This document shows, in pieces, positions 20,786-31,761 of a DNA stretch of 64,000 nucleotides. The stretch is from Rapana venosa. Taxonomy: Eukaryota > Mollusca > Gastropoda > Neogastropoda > Muricidae. The stretch covers positions 45,280,813 to 45,344,812 of the forward strand of contig CM054138.1 in the NCBI GenBank assembly GCA_028751875.1, written 5' to 3'. Within the stretch, counting starts at the first letter, position 1. Every line of letters begins with the position of its first letter. Under the pieces are notes generated by a model, which saw only the letters and a list, made by a program, of their open reading frames with translations, was not told where the DNA came from and made no database searches. The position numbers and the translations under genes are program-made.

Positions 20786-20935
20786 ATAAAACAGACAAGA
20801 AGGAAATGACAGGAAGAAAAGGAACAAGGCAGAAACAAAGAGAGGGATAGAAAGGAGGAAATTCCAGGCACAAAATTTTCAGTAGGTGGGGATGCTATTT
20901 TTACTGACAGGCACCAGGCATGCCCAAGGAGGGGT
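20785..20935 (+). repeat. Interspersed repeat D, copy 3, right part
   Basis: GACATAAAACAGACAAGAAG, GACAGGAAGAAAAGGAACAA and GGGGATGCTATTTTTACTGAC continue repeat D copy 3 after the RTE-like insertion. Confidence 0.75.
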
Positions 20936-21146
20936 GGGGGTGGGGGAAGAAAGACATGAACGACAGATTAAAAGATAGCAAATTGATGTTTTGTCACAGG
21001 AAACTTCCCAATCGACTTTCCGGTATGTACATACCAACAATTTAAAAAGATACGTGTTTGTTCAACAAGCCCCAGGGCAAAAAAAGAAGAAAGAATCTGG
21101 GAGGAGAGCTATTTCCACAGGTGTGGGCTCAACGGAAAAGGATAGC

Positions 21147-21150
<4 letters not shown>
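20936..21150. other. Unassigned sequence
   Basis: Nothing recognisable beyond the end of repeat D. Confidence 0.3.

Positions 21151-21221
<71 letters not shown>
21151..21221. repeat. (CT)n microsatellite
   Basis: A pure CT tract of about 35 units. Confidence 0.95.
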
Positions 21222-21224
<3 letters not shown>

Positions 21225-21662
21225 GCTTCCTGGATTGAAAGGGAAGGGAAAGGTGTGTAAAACAATGATCTGAGTTAGGTGCGAAATATTGACAGACTGA
21301 AACCTGTGTTGGTGAAAAGTTTTTGCATGGTGGTATATGTGGTGTTAGTATACAGGAAGGTGCAAAAAAATGAACCAAAAAGGTTGGTGGTTGTGGTGTA
21401 ATTAACAGTTTAAACACATGAAGTAAAGAAGGATTTTGAATCTGCCATTAGGTTACAGGAGCTCACTTCTGCAACTTCTCTTTGGCATGAAACCCAGAAA
21501 CTGAGAGTGCAATGTTCACGTGCAAGTTGTCAGCTGTACACCCTGGGCCTGTCACTTTTTTTAATTAAAACCCACGTGAGGGATGTTAAAAATTTGGAGA
21601 ATCTAGTTCATACTTCCCCTTGTTTGTAAACAAAGCCTACATTACCACAGGCACATGAAATA
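21222..21662 (+). other. Possible 5' UTR of LINE Y
   Basis: Sequence between the CT tract and the ORF1 start. No protein or repeat match within the window. The 5' end of element Y cannot be placed. Confidence 0.3.
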
Positions 21663-23213
21663 ATGGTGGAGAGTGCTTCATACCCACCTCAAGACATGTT
21701 GCAAATGATTGACTGGCGGTTAGCACAAATGCAGCAGGGCTTTGTTCTCCATTCAACAGGAATAAAAACAGAAATGAATGAAAGGTTCCATTCCCTTGAA
21801 AACAGCATCGAACGCTTTTGCTCAGAAGTAGTAAAAGTGAAGGAAATGGCTGTCTCCAATGCAGAGGAGATCAAAGAACTGAAAGAGGACAATAGCAGTC
21901 TGTTTGAGAGAATTGAACAGCTGGAAAGAAAACTTGAAACACTGGAACAAGACTCAAAAGCTCACAACCTCAAGATTATGAATGTACGAGAGAGTGAGTG
22001 GAAAGATGAGTATACAACCACACAAACAATAGTTGATCTACTGAACGACCATTCTCACTCTCCAAGTTGGCACCATGAGGATATTGCGAGAGCCTTTCGA
22101 ATTGGAAAGCAGCGACATTACAGCATGGATCCTCGGCCCATCCTCGTGCAACTTCAGAGGTGGACTGACAAGATGGCTGTCCTGAATGACAGAGATCTCA
22201 GAGACAGTTTATGACAGAATGGCATACGAGTTGCATCTGACCTCACCTCATGACAGAGAGAGATGGTAGACTTTTATCGAGATCAAGGCAAGATCGCATA
22301 TATATACAATGGCAAGCTTCAAGTGAGAGAAAAACAGCAAGCTCATCACTCCATGGACAATAGAGAAAGGTGATACACTTCCCCAAACTATAGAAGTGAA
22401 GGAAACGGGTCCTACCTTCTACCAGGAAATTCAAGCAAAACCAGCAAGGACATAAGAGGCTTCCACACCAAAACACAGGCCACTAGAAACAACTTCAACC
22501 AGGGATACAGAAGACAACCAGGTGGACAAAGCAGAAATTACCATATGTTACAGTATTCTATGCAAGAAGAGACAAGGCCATGGAATAGTGTAAATGCACC
22601 AAGGCATCCCTTCCATCAAGCAGAACATGATTCTGAAGGCGAGGAAGAACTCCTTGGTTACCACTCTGATGCAAGCCAACTACGTGGCAGGGAGACTGGA
22701 GATTATGGAAGACATGGAAGAATGCATCATAGAGAATTGGACAGACATACCAGAGAAAGACATTCCTTTGTTCCAATAGTGCCAGGCACTGGCTCGTACA
22801 GTGAGGTGATGAAACAGCCAGCACCATCAAGACACAGAGCATCTGCAGAGAAGAGGATAGTCTGGATGAAGAAGAACTACACCAACTCAAACACTTCAAA
22901 GCATGCTGTCCCAGAAGTAACAAGGGAGACCCACAGACGTGTCAGTGATGAGCAGATCCCTGAGAGACAGCACGTGTCATCCCATGGGGAAGAAGACCTT
23001 GTTGGTATAGATCACAGTGCACAAGCTGTGAATACCGCTCAGATGAGGGAAACTGATCTGCAATCTGACTCTGGTGACCAGGCTGAAAAAGACAAAAGTG
23101 AAGTGTTCCAAGGTGTGGTGACAGACAGAAGTGACAGTAACACCAGTTTATTAGTGGAAAGTGACATGACAGATGACAACAGGATGATTGTTTCATGTGA
23201 TACAAATGAATTA
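21663..23213 (+). pseudogene. ORF1 of LINE Y, first part (L1-ORF1p-like)
   Basis: A nucleic-acid-binding ORF1 protein that would package LINE RNA. The first 183 codons are open. Residues about 60-100 form a heptad-rich coiled coil (IKELKEDNSSLFERIEQLER). This is followed by an RRM-like segment (HNLKIMNV) and a C-terminal domain (DIARAFRIGK; later REMVDFYRDQGKIAYIYNGK), the order seen in L1-type ORF1p. Past residue 183 the same frame continues to 23,213, interrupted by TGA at 22,212, 22,251 and 22,371. A long hydrophilic tail follows. The frame is then broken at 23,213 by insertion of LINE X1 and resumes in frame at 26,246. Confidence 0.8.
23209..23213. repeat. Target-site duplication AATTA, left copy
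   Basis: AATTA at 23,209-23,213 recurs at 26,241-26,245 immediately beyond the (TTA)n tail of LINE X1. Confidence 0.7.
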
Positions 23214-24470
23214 CATTGACTTAACCTTCCTCACCGAAACTTGGCTTAAACCACATGGCCATGAGCCAAAAATAAAACAGCTGACTCCTCCTGGATATAA
23301 AACTATTTCTTTCCCCTGACTCTCTCGAGGAGGTGGGATTGCCATCATTCTCAAAGACACATTGGAACCGTCTTTTTCTTTCAGTCACAACCTTCAACTC
23401 TCATGAATCTTTTGAAGTTTGCGAAATCAGACTCAACCTACCTGGCCACTCTATTACTATCTGCTGCCTTTACCGTCCACCTCCCAGCCATAAAAACAAC
23501 CTAACATCTTCTCTTTTTCACAAAGAATTCCAGTCACTCCTCGACCACTACAGCCTCTCTCCCACTAAACTTATAATTCTTGGTGACTTCAACTTCCATT
23601 TCGACAACCAGTCTTCTCCAGATGTCAAACGTCTTTCTCTTTCTCTGTCCAACCATTCTCTCTCTCAACTGGTAAACGAAGCAACGCACAGATCTGGTCA
23701 TATTTTAGACTGGCTGATTACTAATGCTTCTTTTAATCTTGTCACATCTGTTTCTGTCACCGACGAACTGCATTCTGATCATTCCGCCATTCTTTTCCAT
23801 CTTAACATCACAAAACCTGTCAGAAAGAAGAAATATGTTACTCGTCGCAATCTTAAGGCCTTAGACATTCCTCTTCACAAGCTTCCGAACGTTTTTCACA
23901 AACCTCTGACCACACTGACCTCTCTGATCACTATAACACTATTCTCCGCCAACTGCTTGATGAGCATGCACCTCCTACTGACCATCTCCTCTCTGACAGA
24001 CCCTGTGCGCCATGGTATACCCAAGGCATCTTGATAGCCAAGCGCAAACACCGGCAACTAGAACGGCAGTGGCGGAAGTCAAAAACCAAAATCAACAAAC
24101 AGCTTTTCCGAAAACAAATAAACAAAGTCAAACTCTTAATCCATTCAGCAAAGACAGACTACTACTCTTCCCAAGTTCTCTGTGCTACATCCATAAAATA
24201 TCTTTTTTCCCTCACCTCAAATCTCCTTGGATCTGCAAAAACAACTCCTCTGCCTAACACCCACAGCCTGTCTGAACTTCCATCCATATTTTCTGCCTCT
24301 TTTCAGACAAAGTTCGAAACATACGCTCCAGACTAGATCAGACCTCAATTCCACCCTGCGCCTCCTGATCCCCCAGTTCACTGGCACTCCTCTCTCTTCC
24401 TACCATCCCACAAGTGAAAAAGAAATCATGACAAATTCTGAAGGAAATGACTATAAAATCATGCGAACTT
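23214..24470 (+). pseudogene. LINE X1 ORF2, endonuclease part, frameshifted
   Basis: An exonuclease-endonuclease-phosphatase (APE-type) domain that nicks target DNA. LTETWL is at about 23,227 in one frame. ICCLYRPPP, LIILGDFNFHF (catalytic Asp/Asn) and THRSGHILDWLITN lie in the +1 frame between about 23,390 and 23,900, followed by DELHSDHSAI (catalytic SDH). The frame returns to the first one near 23,900-24,330 and changes again before 24,500. At least three frameshifts make this half non-functional. Confidence 0.8.
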
Positions 24471-24499
24471 GATCCCATACCTGCTCCTGTTTTCTCACA

Positions 24500-25990
24500 A
24501 TGCTTCCACAACTTGTACCTATTATCACTAAAATAGTAAACTCATCTCTTGTGTCAGGAAATTTTCCATCAGCTCTTAAAACAGCAATAGTCACACCTCT
24601 ACTGAAAAAGCACGACCTCGATCCCAACATTCTGAAGAAATATAGGCCTGTCTCAAACTTACCCTTTGTCTCTAAAGTACTAGAAAAAGTCGTTCTCAAA
24701 CAGCTCAACAGTCACCTTCATTCCAATTATCTCCTTCCCACTTTTCAATCTGCCTATCGCCCCAACCACAGCACCGAAACCACCCTAGTCAACACTTTAG
24801 ATACACTTCTACTTGCTTCTGATGCAGGAAAAATCTCCCTCCTCACTCTTCTTGACTTATCTGCAGCCTTTGACACCATAGATCACTCAATTCTTCTTTC
24901 TCGCCTCCAAAATACGTTTGGTATTAACGGCACAGCCCTCACCTGGTTTACTTCATACCTCACAGACCGGTTCCAGAAAGTTATTGTAAACAAAATTCAA
25001 TCAAAACCTGTCAAAATGGAATGTGGAGTCCCGCAGGGATCAGTCCTGGGCCCTGTTCTCTTTACTCTCTACACTGCTCCACTCTCACATATAATAAACA
25101 ACCACCATATTGATCATCATTTCTATGCCGATGATACTCAGCTTCAGTGCAGTGATACTGTTGAAAACTTGCCTTACTTCCTGACAAATATGTCCTACTG
25201 CCTTCAAGACATTCAAAACTGGATGACTCAGAACAAGTCACAACTTAATGCCGATAAAACCAAAGCCATGCTCATAGGGACCCAACATAAACTTTCCTCT
25301 ATCGCAAAAACTTCAATAGAATTCGGCAATACGTCAGTTCCTTTGTCCAACTCTGTGAAGTATTTAGGAGCAGTTCTTGACAACACACTCTCTATGAAAA
25401 AATTCATCACCCAGACCTGCCAGTCTTGCTACTATCAATTACGGCGCATAAGCGCGATTCGCAAGTATCTGTCCACTGATGTAACTTCCAAGCTTGTCAC
25501 ATCTCTCATTCTTTCACGTTTAGACTACTGTAATTCTCTTTTGGCTGGCCTACCAGCATCATCTATCCACTCTCTTCAACGCATACAAAACTCTGCAGCT
25601 CGACTGGTCCTAAGAAAGAAAAAATCTGAACACATCACTCCTCTTCTGCGATCTCTTCACTGGCTGCCTGTCTCACAAAGAATGGAGTATAAAATCAATA
25701 CCCTCTGTTTCAAATGTCTCCACAAATCTGCACCCTCTTATCTCTGTAACTGTCTTCATCTGTACACTCCATCCCATTCCCTTCGTTCAGCCACAGATAC
25801 TTTGTGCTTTCGAACACCCAGATTCAAACAAACCACTGTTGGCCATCGCTCCTTCTCTTTTTCTGGTCCATCCACCTGGAATGACCTCCCTCTTTCACTT
25901 CGCCAAAGCCTTCACTTGATACCTTCAAATCCAGCCTCAAAACACACTTATTTCCTACCTGAGACTTTCCCCCCAAATATCTGTCCCTAA
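24500..25990 (+). CDS. LINE X1 reverse transcriptase, intact RT segment
   Basis: A 496-codon open segment of ORF2. Residues 49-56 RPVSNLPF, 118-125 LDLSAAFD (first catalytic Asp), 176-181 GVPQGS and 207-212 HFYADD, in the order finger-palm-thumb, are typical of the CR1/L2 group in the Jockey superfamily. The YADD codons are 25,124-25,135. The C-terminal region from about 300 is conserved with the other X copies (SLHWLPVSQRM, FSFSGPSTWNDLPLSLRQ). The ATG at 24,500 is only the first Met of the open stretch. The true ORF2 begins upstream and is frameshifted, so the whole gene is dead although the RT core is intact. It retrotransposes its own RNA and may have supplied RT for SINE-B (see 16,394). 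Confidence 0.85.
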   Translation: MLPQLVPIITKIVNSSLVSGNFPSALKTAIVTPLLKKHDLDPNILKKYRPVSNLPFVSKVLEKVVLKQLNSHLHSNYLLPTFQSAYRPNHSTETTLVNTLDTLLLASDAGKISLLTLLDLSAAFDTIDHSILLSRLQNTFGINGTALTWFTSYLTDRFQKVIVNKIQSKPVKMECGVPQGSVLGPVLFTLYTAPLSHIINNHHIDHHFYADDTQLQCSDTVENLPYFLTNMSYCLQDIQNWMTQNKSQLNADKTKAMLIGTQHKLSSIAKTSIEFGNTSVPLSNSVKYLGAVLDNTLSMKKFITQTCQSCYYQLRRISAIRKYLSTDVTSKLVTSLILSRLDYCNSLLAGLPASSIHSLQRIQNSAARLVLRKKKSEHITPLLRSLHWLPVSQRMEYKINTLCFKCLHKSAPSYLCNCLHLYTPSHSLRSATDTLCFRTPRFKQTTVGHRSFSFSGPSTWNDLPLSLRQSLHLIPSNPASKHTYFLPETFPPNICP

Positions 25991-26029
25991 TTTTCAACAG
26001 CATCTTTCACCTTCTAAGTGTTGTTCTGA

Positions 26030-26060
<31 letters not shown>

Positions 26061-26070
26061 TGTGTGTGCG
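26030..26070 (+). repeat. (GT)n tract within LINE X1 3' UTR
   Basis: The same position relative to the 3' end carries GT repeats in the X copies at 35,980, 47,610 and 60,262. Confidence 0.85.
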
Positions 26071-26214
26071 TGCATGCGTGCATACGGGTGCGCGCATGGT
26101 TTTTGAAATCTGTTGTTCATTATGTTTAAGGAGAGTTGTATGCCTGTAAATGATTGAGTGCAAGCGCTTCGATTTGTTTGTTTTTTACAAGATTCAGCGC
26201 TATATAAATTCCAT

Positions 26215-26240
<26 letters not shown>

Positions 26241-26245
<5 letters not shown>
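26241..26245. repeat. Target-site duplication AATTA, right copy
   Basis: The match to 23,209-23,213. After it, the ORF1 frame of LINE Y continues with GGA CAG GAA. Confidence 0.7.
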
Positions 26246-26716
26246 GGACAGGAAAACAATGACATTCACAATGAAAATATGACTGGGTTAGAAACACGTG
26301 AGTCAGACATCTCTGATGCAATGCACCAGCATACAGAACATTGCAGAGCTAACACGAGTAATGTGAAGCAGATCAAGATCAAAGACTTGGTGACAGAGGA
26401 CATGGATAGACAGAATGGGACATGTGAAAGATAATCAGATAAAGAGAACAGCAGGAAGACTGGAGACAAGACAGGACATGTTGTGACTGGACAAAAGCGG
26501 AGCAGGTGTCCAACAAGAGACCAGCATCCAAGAAGTGCTGCCCCTGGTACAAGACAGGGTAGCCTGACTGGTGGGAGACAGTCCCAAAGATCCCACAGTC
26601 AGAGCAGCATTGTAGATTCCATTAGTAAAGCCATGCCAGGGGACCAAACCAATGTCACTGATACATCTCTGTGTTCCAAAACTCATGCTACTGAGCAGGC
26701 AGATACACACAAATAG
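26246..26716 (+). pseudogene. ORF1 of LINE Y, second part
   Basis: Continues the reading frame of 21,663-23,213 across the X1 insertion. It is hydrophilic, Ser/Thr/Gln-rich and similar in composition to the segment before the insertion. An in-frame TAA at 26,432 and the terminal TAG at 26,714-26,716 are seen. No zinc knuckle is apparent. Confidence 0.6.
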
Positions 26717-26851
26717 GGACTGGGCCAGGGCTACAGCCCCAAAGCAAGCAATGGTGATTTCACAGAAGAATTACATCACATGCAGTAATGGTCAATCACA
26801 GACAACAGAGTCAGAAAGCCATGCAGAGCATGTTGGACAAAGTGTAAATAA

Positions 26852-29800
26852 GTTGCAAATAAATGTTGTACAAAGTGTTGATAAGTTGCAAATAAAATTT
26901 CTCAATTACAATGTTAATGGTTTATTGCAAAAATTGGAAAATGATGCTTTTGTTAATTATCTACTTTCTTATTATTTTCTTTGTCTGACAGAAACTTTTA
27001 GTAGGGATGAATTTGATTCACTTTTGTTTTCAGATTACATTACTTTCACATCAAAGGCAAAGTACTTTCTCAGCGGGGAAGATACTCTGGAGGGGTCATA
27101 GAAATGGTTAGAAAGTCTTTTGCAGATTCGGTACAGCTAATTCCATTGAATATTGAAAATGTGGTGGTTTGAAAGTAGATAAAGATCTGTTACATACAGA
27201 TAAAGATATTATGTTCATTAGTGCTTATGTACCTCCCAGTGACTTACCTTATTGGAAATCACAGGAGGGCATTTTTGGCATTGAAATGATAGAACAATGT
27301 CTTATGGATCTAAATGAAATGTATGATGATTTTCATATCTTGTTAATGGTGACATGAATGCAAGAACTGCTTCAGAAAACATGTGTTTCTTTTGGGGATG
27401 TTACTGATTTTGATCAAATATCTGTGTAAAAAAACAAACTACTTTCCAATAAAATCACATGACAGTCAAACAAACAATGTTGGTGCTCATTTGATTGACT
27501 TGTGCAATCACTTTGAATGTATTATTTTCAATGGTCTGAAGGAACATAGATTTGATGATAGCTGTACTTTTATTGCATCCTCTAAAGCGAGTATAGTGGA
27601 TTACTTTATAGTTTCTTGTGATTTGTTGTTATCCATGAATTTTATATCACTAGTTGTGGAAAACCTAACAGATTCTGATCACTTACCTGTTGTCCTACAA
27701 GTAGAAAATAAGCATAATGATAATGTTGGTGTGGAGAAAACAAAACAAAATGCAGGCACCTCACATGAAAAATGGATTTGGCAAGAAGAAAAAGAAAATG
27801 AATTTCTTGAAATGTTGCAAAGCAGTGAAATCCAAACTAGAATGATAGAAGCAAGTCAAAATTTAGATAGAAATGTTGATAGTGCTTTGGATGCATTTGT
27901 AGAAAATGTCTGAAAAACTCAAGCCAATGTATGTTTAAAATTATTTTTGGTAAGAAAACGAGAGAGTCGGTATGTTTTGACCAGGAATGTTGCAGCTTAA
28001 AAAAGGAAAGTCGGAAAAAACTAAGCATTTTTAGATAATCTCGTACTGAAGAAGATAGAAGGTTATATGTAGAAGTAAGGGAAAAGTATAAATTTTTACT
28101 GAAGACAATGAAACAAGCATTCAGAAAATTACAAACACACAATCTAGTTAAAGAAATTAATGATTCGCCTCAGTTTTGGAAACATTTGAGAAACATGGGA
28201 TGTGGTGGTAAACAAAAAATTGAAAATAATATTAGCCTAGATGACTGGTTCAATCACTTTAAATCTTTGTATCAAAACAATAATCAAACCCAAGTAGAGG
28301 GAAATAGTTCTGACATTGATCTTTCAGAAGAACTTGATCATGATCTAAATCAAATTATTTGAGAAGAAGTTATTTGATCTATTTCTAAACTTAAGAGAGG
28401 AAAAACCTGTGGCATAGATGATATTTCTGCTGAAATGTTGAAAGTTGGTGGAAGTACTGTTCTTAAGTTTCTTACAAAACTGTTTAATAACATATTCAAC
28501 CAAGGAATTTATCCTCAACAATGGTCTTAAGCTATAATAATTCCAATCTACAAAAAAGGAGACCCCAATAATGTTGACAACTATAGAGGTGTATCTTTAT
28601 TAAGCATAATTTCTAGGTGTTACACTTCTATACTAAATACCAGGCTATATACTTGGTTAGAAACTAGTTATTTAATTTCAGATAAGCGAGCAGGATTTCA
28701 GAAAAAGCATTCTACGGTTGACCATATTTTTACCTTATATGCCTCAGTTCAGAAATGTTTGAGTAAAAGAAGTAGGAAGTTATATATGGCCTTCTTAGAC
28801 TTTAGAAAAGCTTTCAACTCTGTACAACATGATTAACTTCTAACGAGCTTATATAATCAGGGTGTTAAAGGACAATTTCTTGCTTCTCTCACAACAATGT
28901 ACCATTCACTTTTATCATGTGTTTGTTCAAAATCACAGCTTACTGAATTGTTTGAATGCCCAACCGGAGTAAGACAGGGCTGTGTTTTGAGCCCAACTTT
29001 ATTTTCAATGTCTATAAATCAGCTGGCTGATGACGTCGAGGAAAGGGGCAAACATGTGTTCAGAGGCTGCCCTATATTGCAGAACTTTTTATTATGTTGT
29101 TTGCAGATGATGTGGCTTTGCTGTCAACCACTCCCAGTGGTCTTCAAAATCAATTAGATATCTTACATATGTGTTATGATACAATGAAATTATATGTAAA
29201 CAATGATAAGACAAAAATTATTGTATTTAGGAAAGGAGGGTTTCTGGGTCGACATGAAAAATGGTTTTATAATGGCAAGAGATTAGAAGTAGTGAACAGT
29301 TACTCTTATTTAGGATTTAATTTCATCACTAAGATAAGTGCTAAAAGGGGTACTGATCATTTAGTAATTAAAGGAAAGAAAGCTGTTATGCAATTACATA
29401 GTGTGTTACACAAATACAAGAAAATGACTGCAAGTGTATTCTTTAAAAAATTTTACATAAAAATCCAACCAATTTTGTTATATGCATCTGAGGTGTGGGG
29501 CATAAGTAGACTAGACCACATTGAGAAAGTACATTTAACAGCCTGCAAAAGATTCGTAGGTGTTCCAGTGATGACACCAAACAAGATGGTTTATGGAGAT
29601 TTAGGGAGATTCCCATTATATATCAATTCATATGTTGCATGTGTAAGATAATGGCTGAAATTAGTTCAAATGGATAATGATAGATTACACAACAGAGCAT
29701 ATATTATGTTATTTGATTTGGACAGGTGTGGTAAAAGTTGTTGGGTTACAAATGTGAGAGAGATTATGTGCGAGACTGGTTATGGTATTGTTTGGTTGCA

Positions 29801-30275
29801 GCAAGGAGTGGGAGATTCTAAAACATTTTTGAGGGCGTTTAAGCAAAAACTAGTTGACTGGTTTATACAGGAATGGAATGGAGCTATAAGAGGAAGAGAA
29901 AGATATCAGATACATAATTCATATAAAACAGTTTTTGAAAGAGAAAAATATGTAAATGATATGGACATTTATTGCTTCCGTGTTGCTGTTACCCAGCTAA
30001 GATTTGGTGTACTCCCAATAAATAATAATATACATAGATATAGTGAATCTGTGCAAGATAGAAATTGTTCTTTTTGTGATAATCAAGTTGAGAATGAACA
30101 TCACCTCTTATTTGACTGCAGCATTTACACAGACCTCAGAAAGAAAATTCTTAAGGAATTATCAGAAGTATCCTTTTATGTTTTACTTAAATCATCAAAT
30201 GTAAATCAAAGGCATAATGTATCCAGATATGTTTTTTATGCAGTCAATAGAAGGAAGATGATGCTTGGATTATAA
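26852..30275 (+). pseudogene. ORF2 of LINE Y: endonuclease, RT and C-terminal zinc motif
   Basis: The endonuclease starts with IKFLNYNVNGLLQ (about 26,896) and LCLTETF. Later come IFISAYVPPSDLP-like sequence, SIVDYFIVS and LTDSDHLPV. RT: GKTCGIDDISAEMLK (28,400), FLDFRKAFNSVQ (28,795), TGVRQGCVLSP (28,965) and LFADDVALLS (FADD at 29,100-29,111). The C-terminal region is open from 29,094 to 29,651 and from 29,670 to 30,275, with NSYSYLGFNF and the zinc-like motif CSFCDNQVENEHHLLFDC near 30,068. Many stops and frameshifts are seen, including TAA at about 28,528 and a stop after VQHD. The clade is uncertain (I/Nimb/Jockey group by general look). The DNA is more AT-rich than the neighbouring X1. 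Confidence 0.8.
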
Positions 30276-31080
30276 TAATAGGCAGCTTAAACTTGTCTTT
30301 TGGCATTTGGTAAACCATATCAATTGTTTGAAAATGGAAATTGTAACTGTTTTAGTACTATATTATCGTATACTTGTTCTGATTTTCTTGTGTGGAAATG
30401 CGTACACATTATTATTCTTTTGTATCATTTCTTTTTTCTTTTAAAAAATGATGGAAGGGAAGCAAGATTATATCTATGATACAGTTTACCCCCCTCCCCA
30501 TCCCTTCCATTCCCGATAAACACTTGGTAATGAAGATTTTGTGTCATGTCTTTTTTGTGAGTTGAACATTGTTGGTTTATAATTACGATAACAATGATGA
30601 TAATTATTATGTTGGTATTGATCAGTATATAAGGATGTTGTTAAAGAAGGTGTAGAGTATCTACCGAGTTTATGAGAATATAAGCTTGAAACGGTTGTTT
30701 TGAGGAGGAGACGATGTACCATATGAAACTCGGACTTAAACCTCATAGTTTATGCTGATTTTAAGTCATTATGGATGTAGTGAATAGCATCACGAATATT
30801 AAGATAAACAGTCTCACATGAGGAGACTTAGAAATGTGGGTATAAATGAGTGTACATTTATGATGGACAATAATATGTGTGAAACATTTCCCATGTTTAT
30901 ATGTTTCATACCTTCACACCCCCCCCCCTTCCCTATTTGGTGTATTGTGGCCTAAGGCCGACGTACCATTGGACCATTTCAGAGTTCAGAGTTCAGAGTT
31001 CTCTCTCTCTCTCTCTCTCTCCTCCTCTCTCCTCTCTCTCTCTCTCTTCTTCCTCTCTCTCTCTCTCTCTCTCTCTCTTG
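30276..31080 (+). mobile_element. Probable 3' UTR and (CT)n tail of LINE Y
   Basis: No further coding. Near 30,945-31,005 the sequence TATTGTGGCCTAAGGCCGAC, then TTCAGAGTTCAGAGTTC, runs into about 75 bases of (CT)n. A second, inverted copy of this ending exists at 49,785-49,880. I therefore infer that it is the 3' end of Y-type LINEs, but the link to the Y coding region is by position only. Confidence 0.5.
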
Positions 31081-31097
31081 GGGAAGAGGAGGCCACA

Positions 31098-31228
31098 GTG
31101 TGCTGGTGGGAACGGATGACAAAACGTCCAGTCCAGCAGTGTGCTTGGAATGTTCGCCTTTCTTCAGCGTGCCTTTTGTCTTGAGGCTAGTGAATGTGGA
31201 ATTTTGTCATCCGTTCCCACCGGCACAC
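31098..31228. repeat. Inverted pair of SINE-A tail pieces
   Basis: The 27-base arms 31,098-31,124 and 31,202-31,228 are reverse complements with one mismatch and a 77-base spacer. Both derive from the SINE-A tail (GGTGGGAACGGATGAC). They could form a hairpin. Confidence 0.75.
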
Positions 31229-31291
31229 AATGGCCTGCTCCTTGTTACTTTGCGTTTCTTCAGGGTGGGGAGACGTGCCAGTTTCCACTTG

Positions 31292-31443
31292 ATTTAATAA
31301 TGATGATAATAATGATGATGATAATAACGATAGTGTATGGAATTTATCTAGACCTGAATCTTTTAAAGCAACAATTCAAAGGGCTTACATTTAAATCATT
31401 TACACGCATGCGACCCTCCACAAATAAGATCAACAGATACCAA

Positions 31444-31515
<72 letters not shown>

Positions 31516-31552
31516 CAAACAAACAAACAAACAAACACACACACACACAGGT
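31292..31552 (-). mobile_element. LINE X 3' UTR fragment
   Basis: On the minus strand: a (TG)n tract, then sequence ending TTCAGGTCTAGATAAATTCC and (ATT/ATC)n. This is the end layout of X1. The long CA tract here is thus the (GT)n of the LINE. Confidence 0.65.
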
Positions 31553-31761
31553 GAACAACAAAAGAGAACATTCTAACTGGGATTCCCTCAAAATAACAAA
31601 CATCTTGATATTTTTTGACCCGTACCCTGGGGGGGGGGGGGGGGGGCTGGTTCATGGGCACCAGAGCGCATCTACACACCTGCGGACCTGTATGCTGCAC
31701 GTGAAGGGGCCAAGTCTCCTCCCTTGAGGGTTTTTATAATAACTATACTCCTCCTTGGCTA

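Larger units (their letters stand above)
23214..26240 (+). mobile_element. LINE X1, CR1/L2-like, inserted in LINE Y
   Basis: A 3,027-bp non-LTR element, 5'-truncated just upstream of the endonuclease motif LTETWL. It contains the endonuclease, RT and C-terminal region, a (GT)n tract in the 3' UTR at 26,030-26,070, the tail AAGATTCAGCGCTATATAAA and (TTA)n at 26,217-26,240. Other copies of the same family lie at 33,935, 46,541 and 58,963, with a relic at 2,925. Confidence 0.9.
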
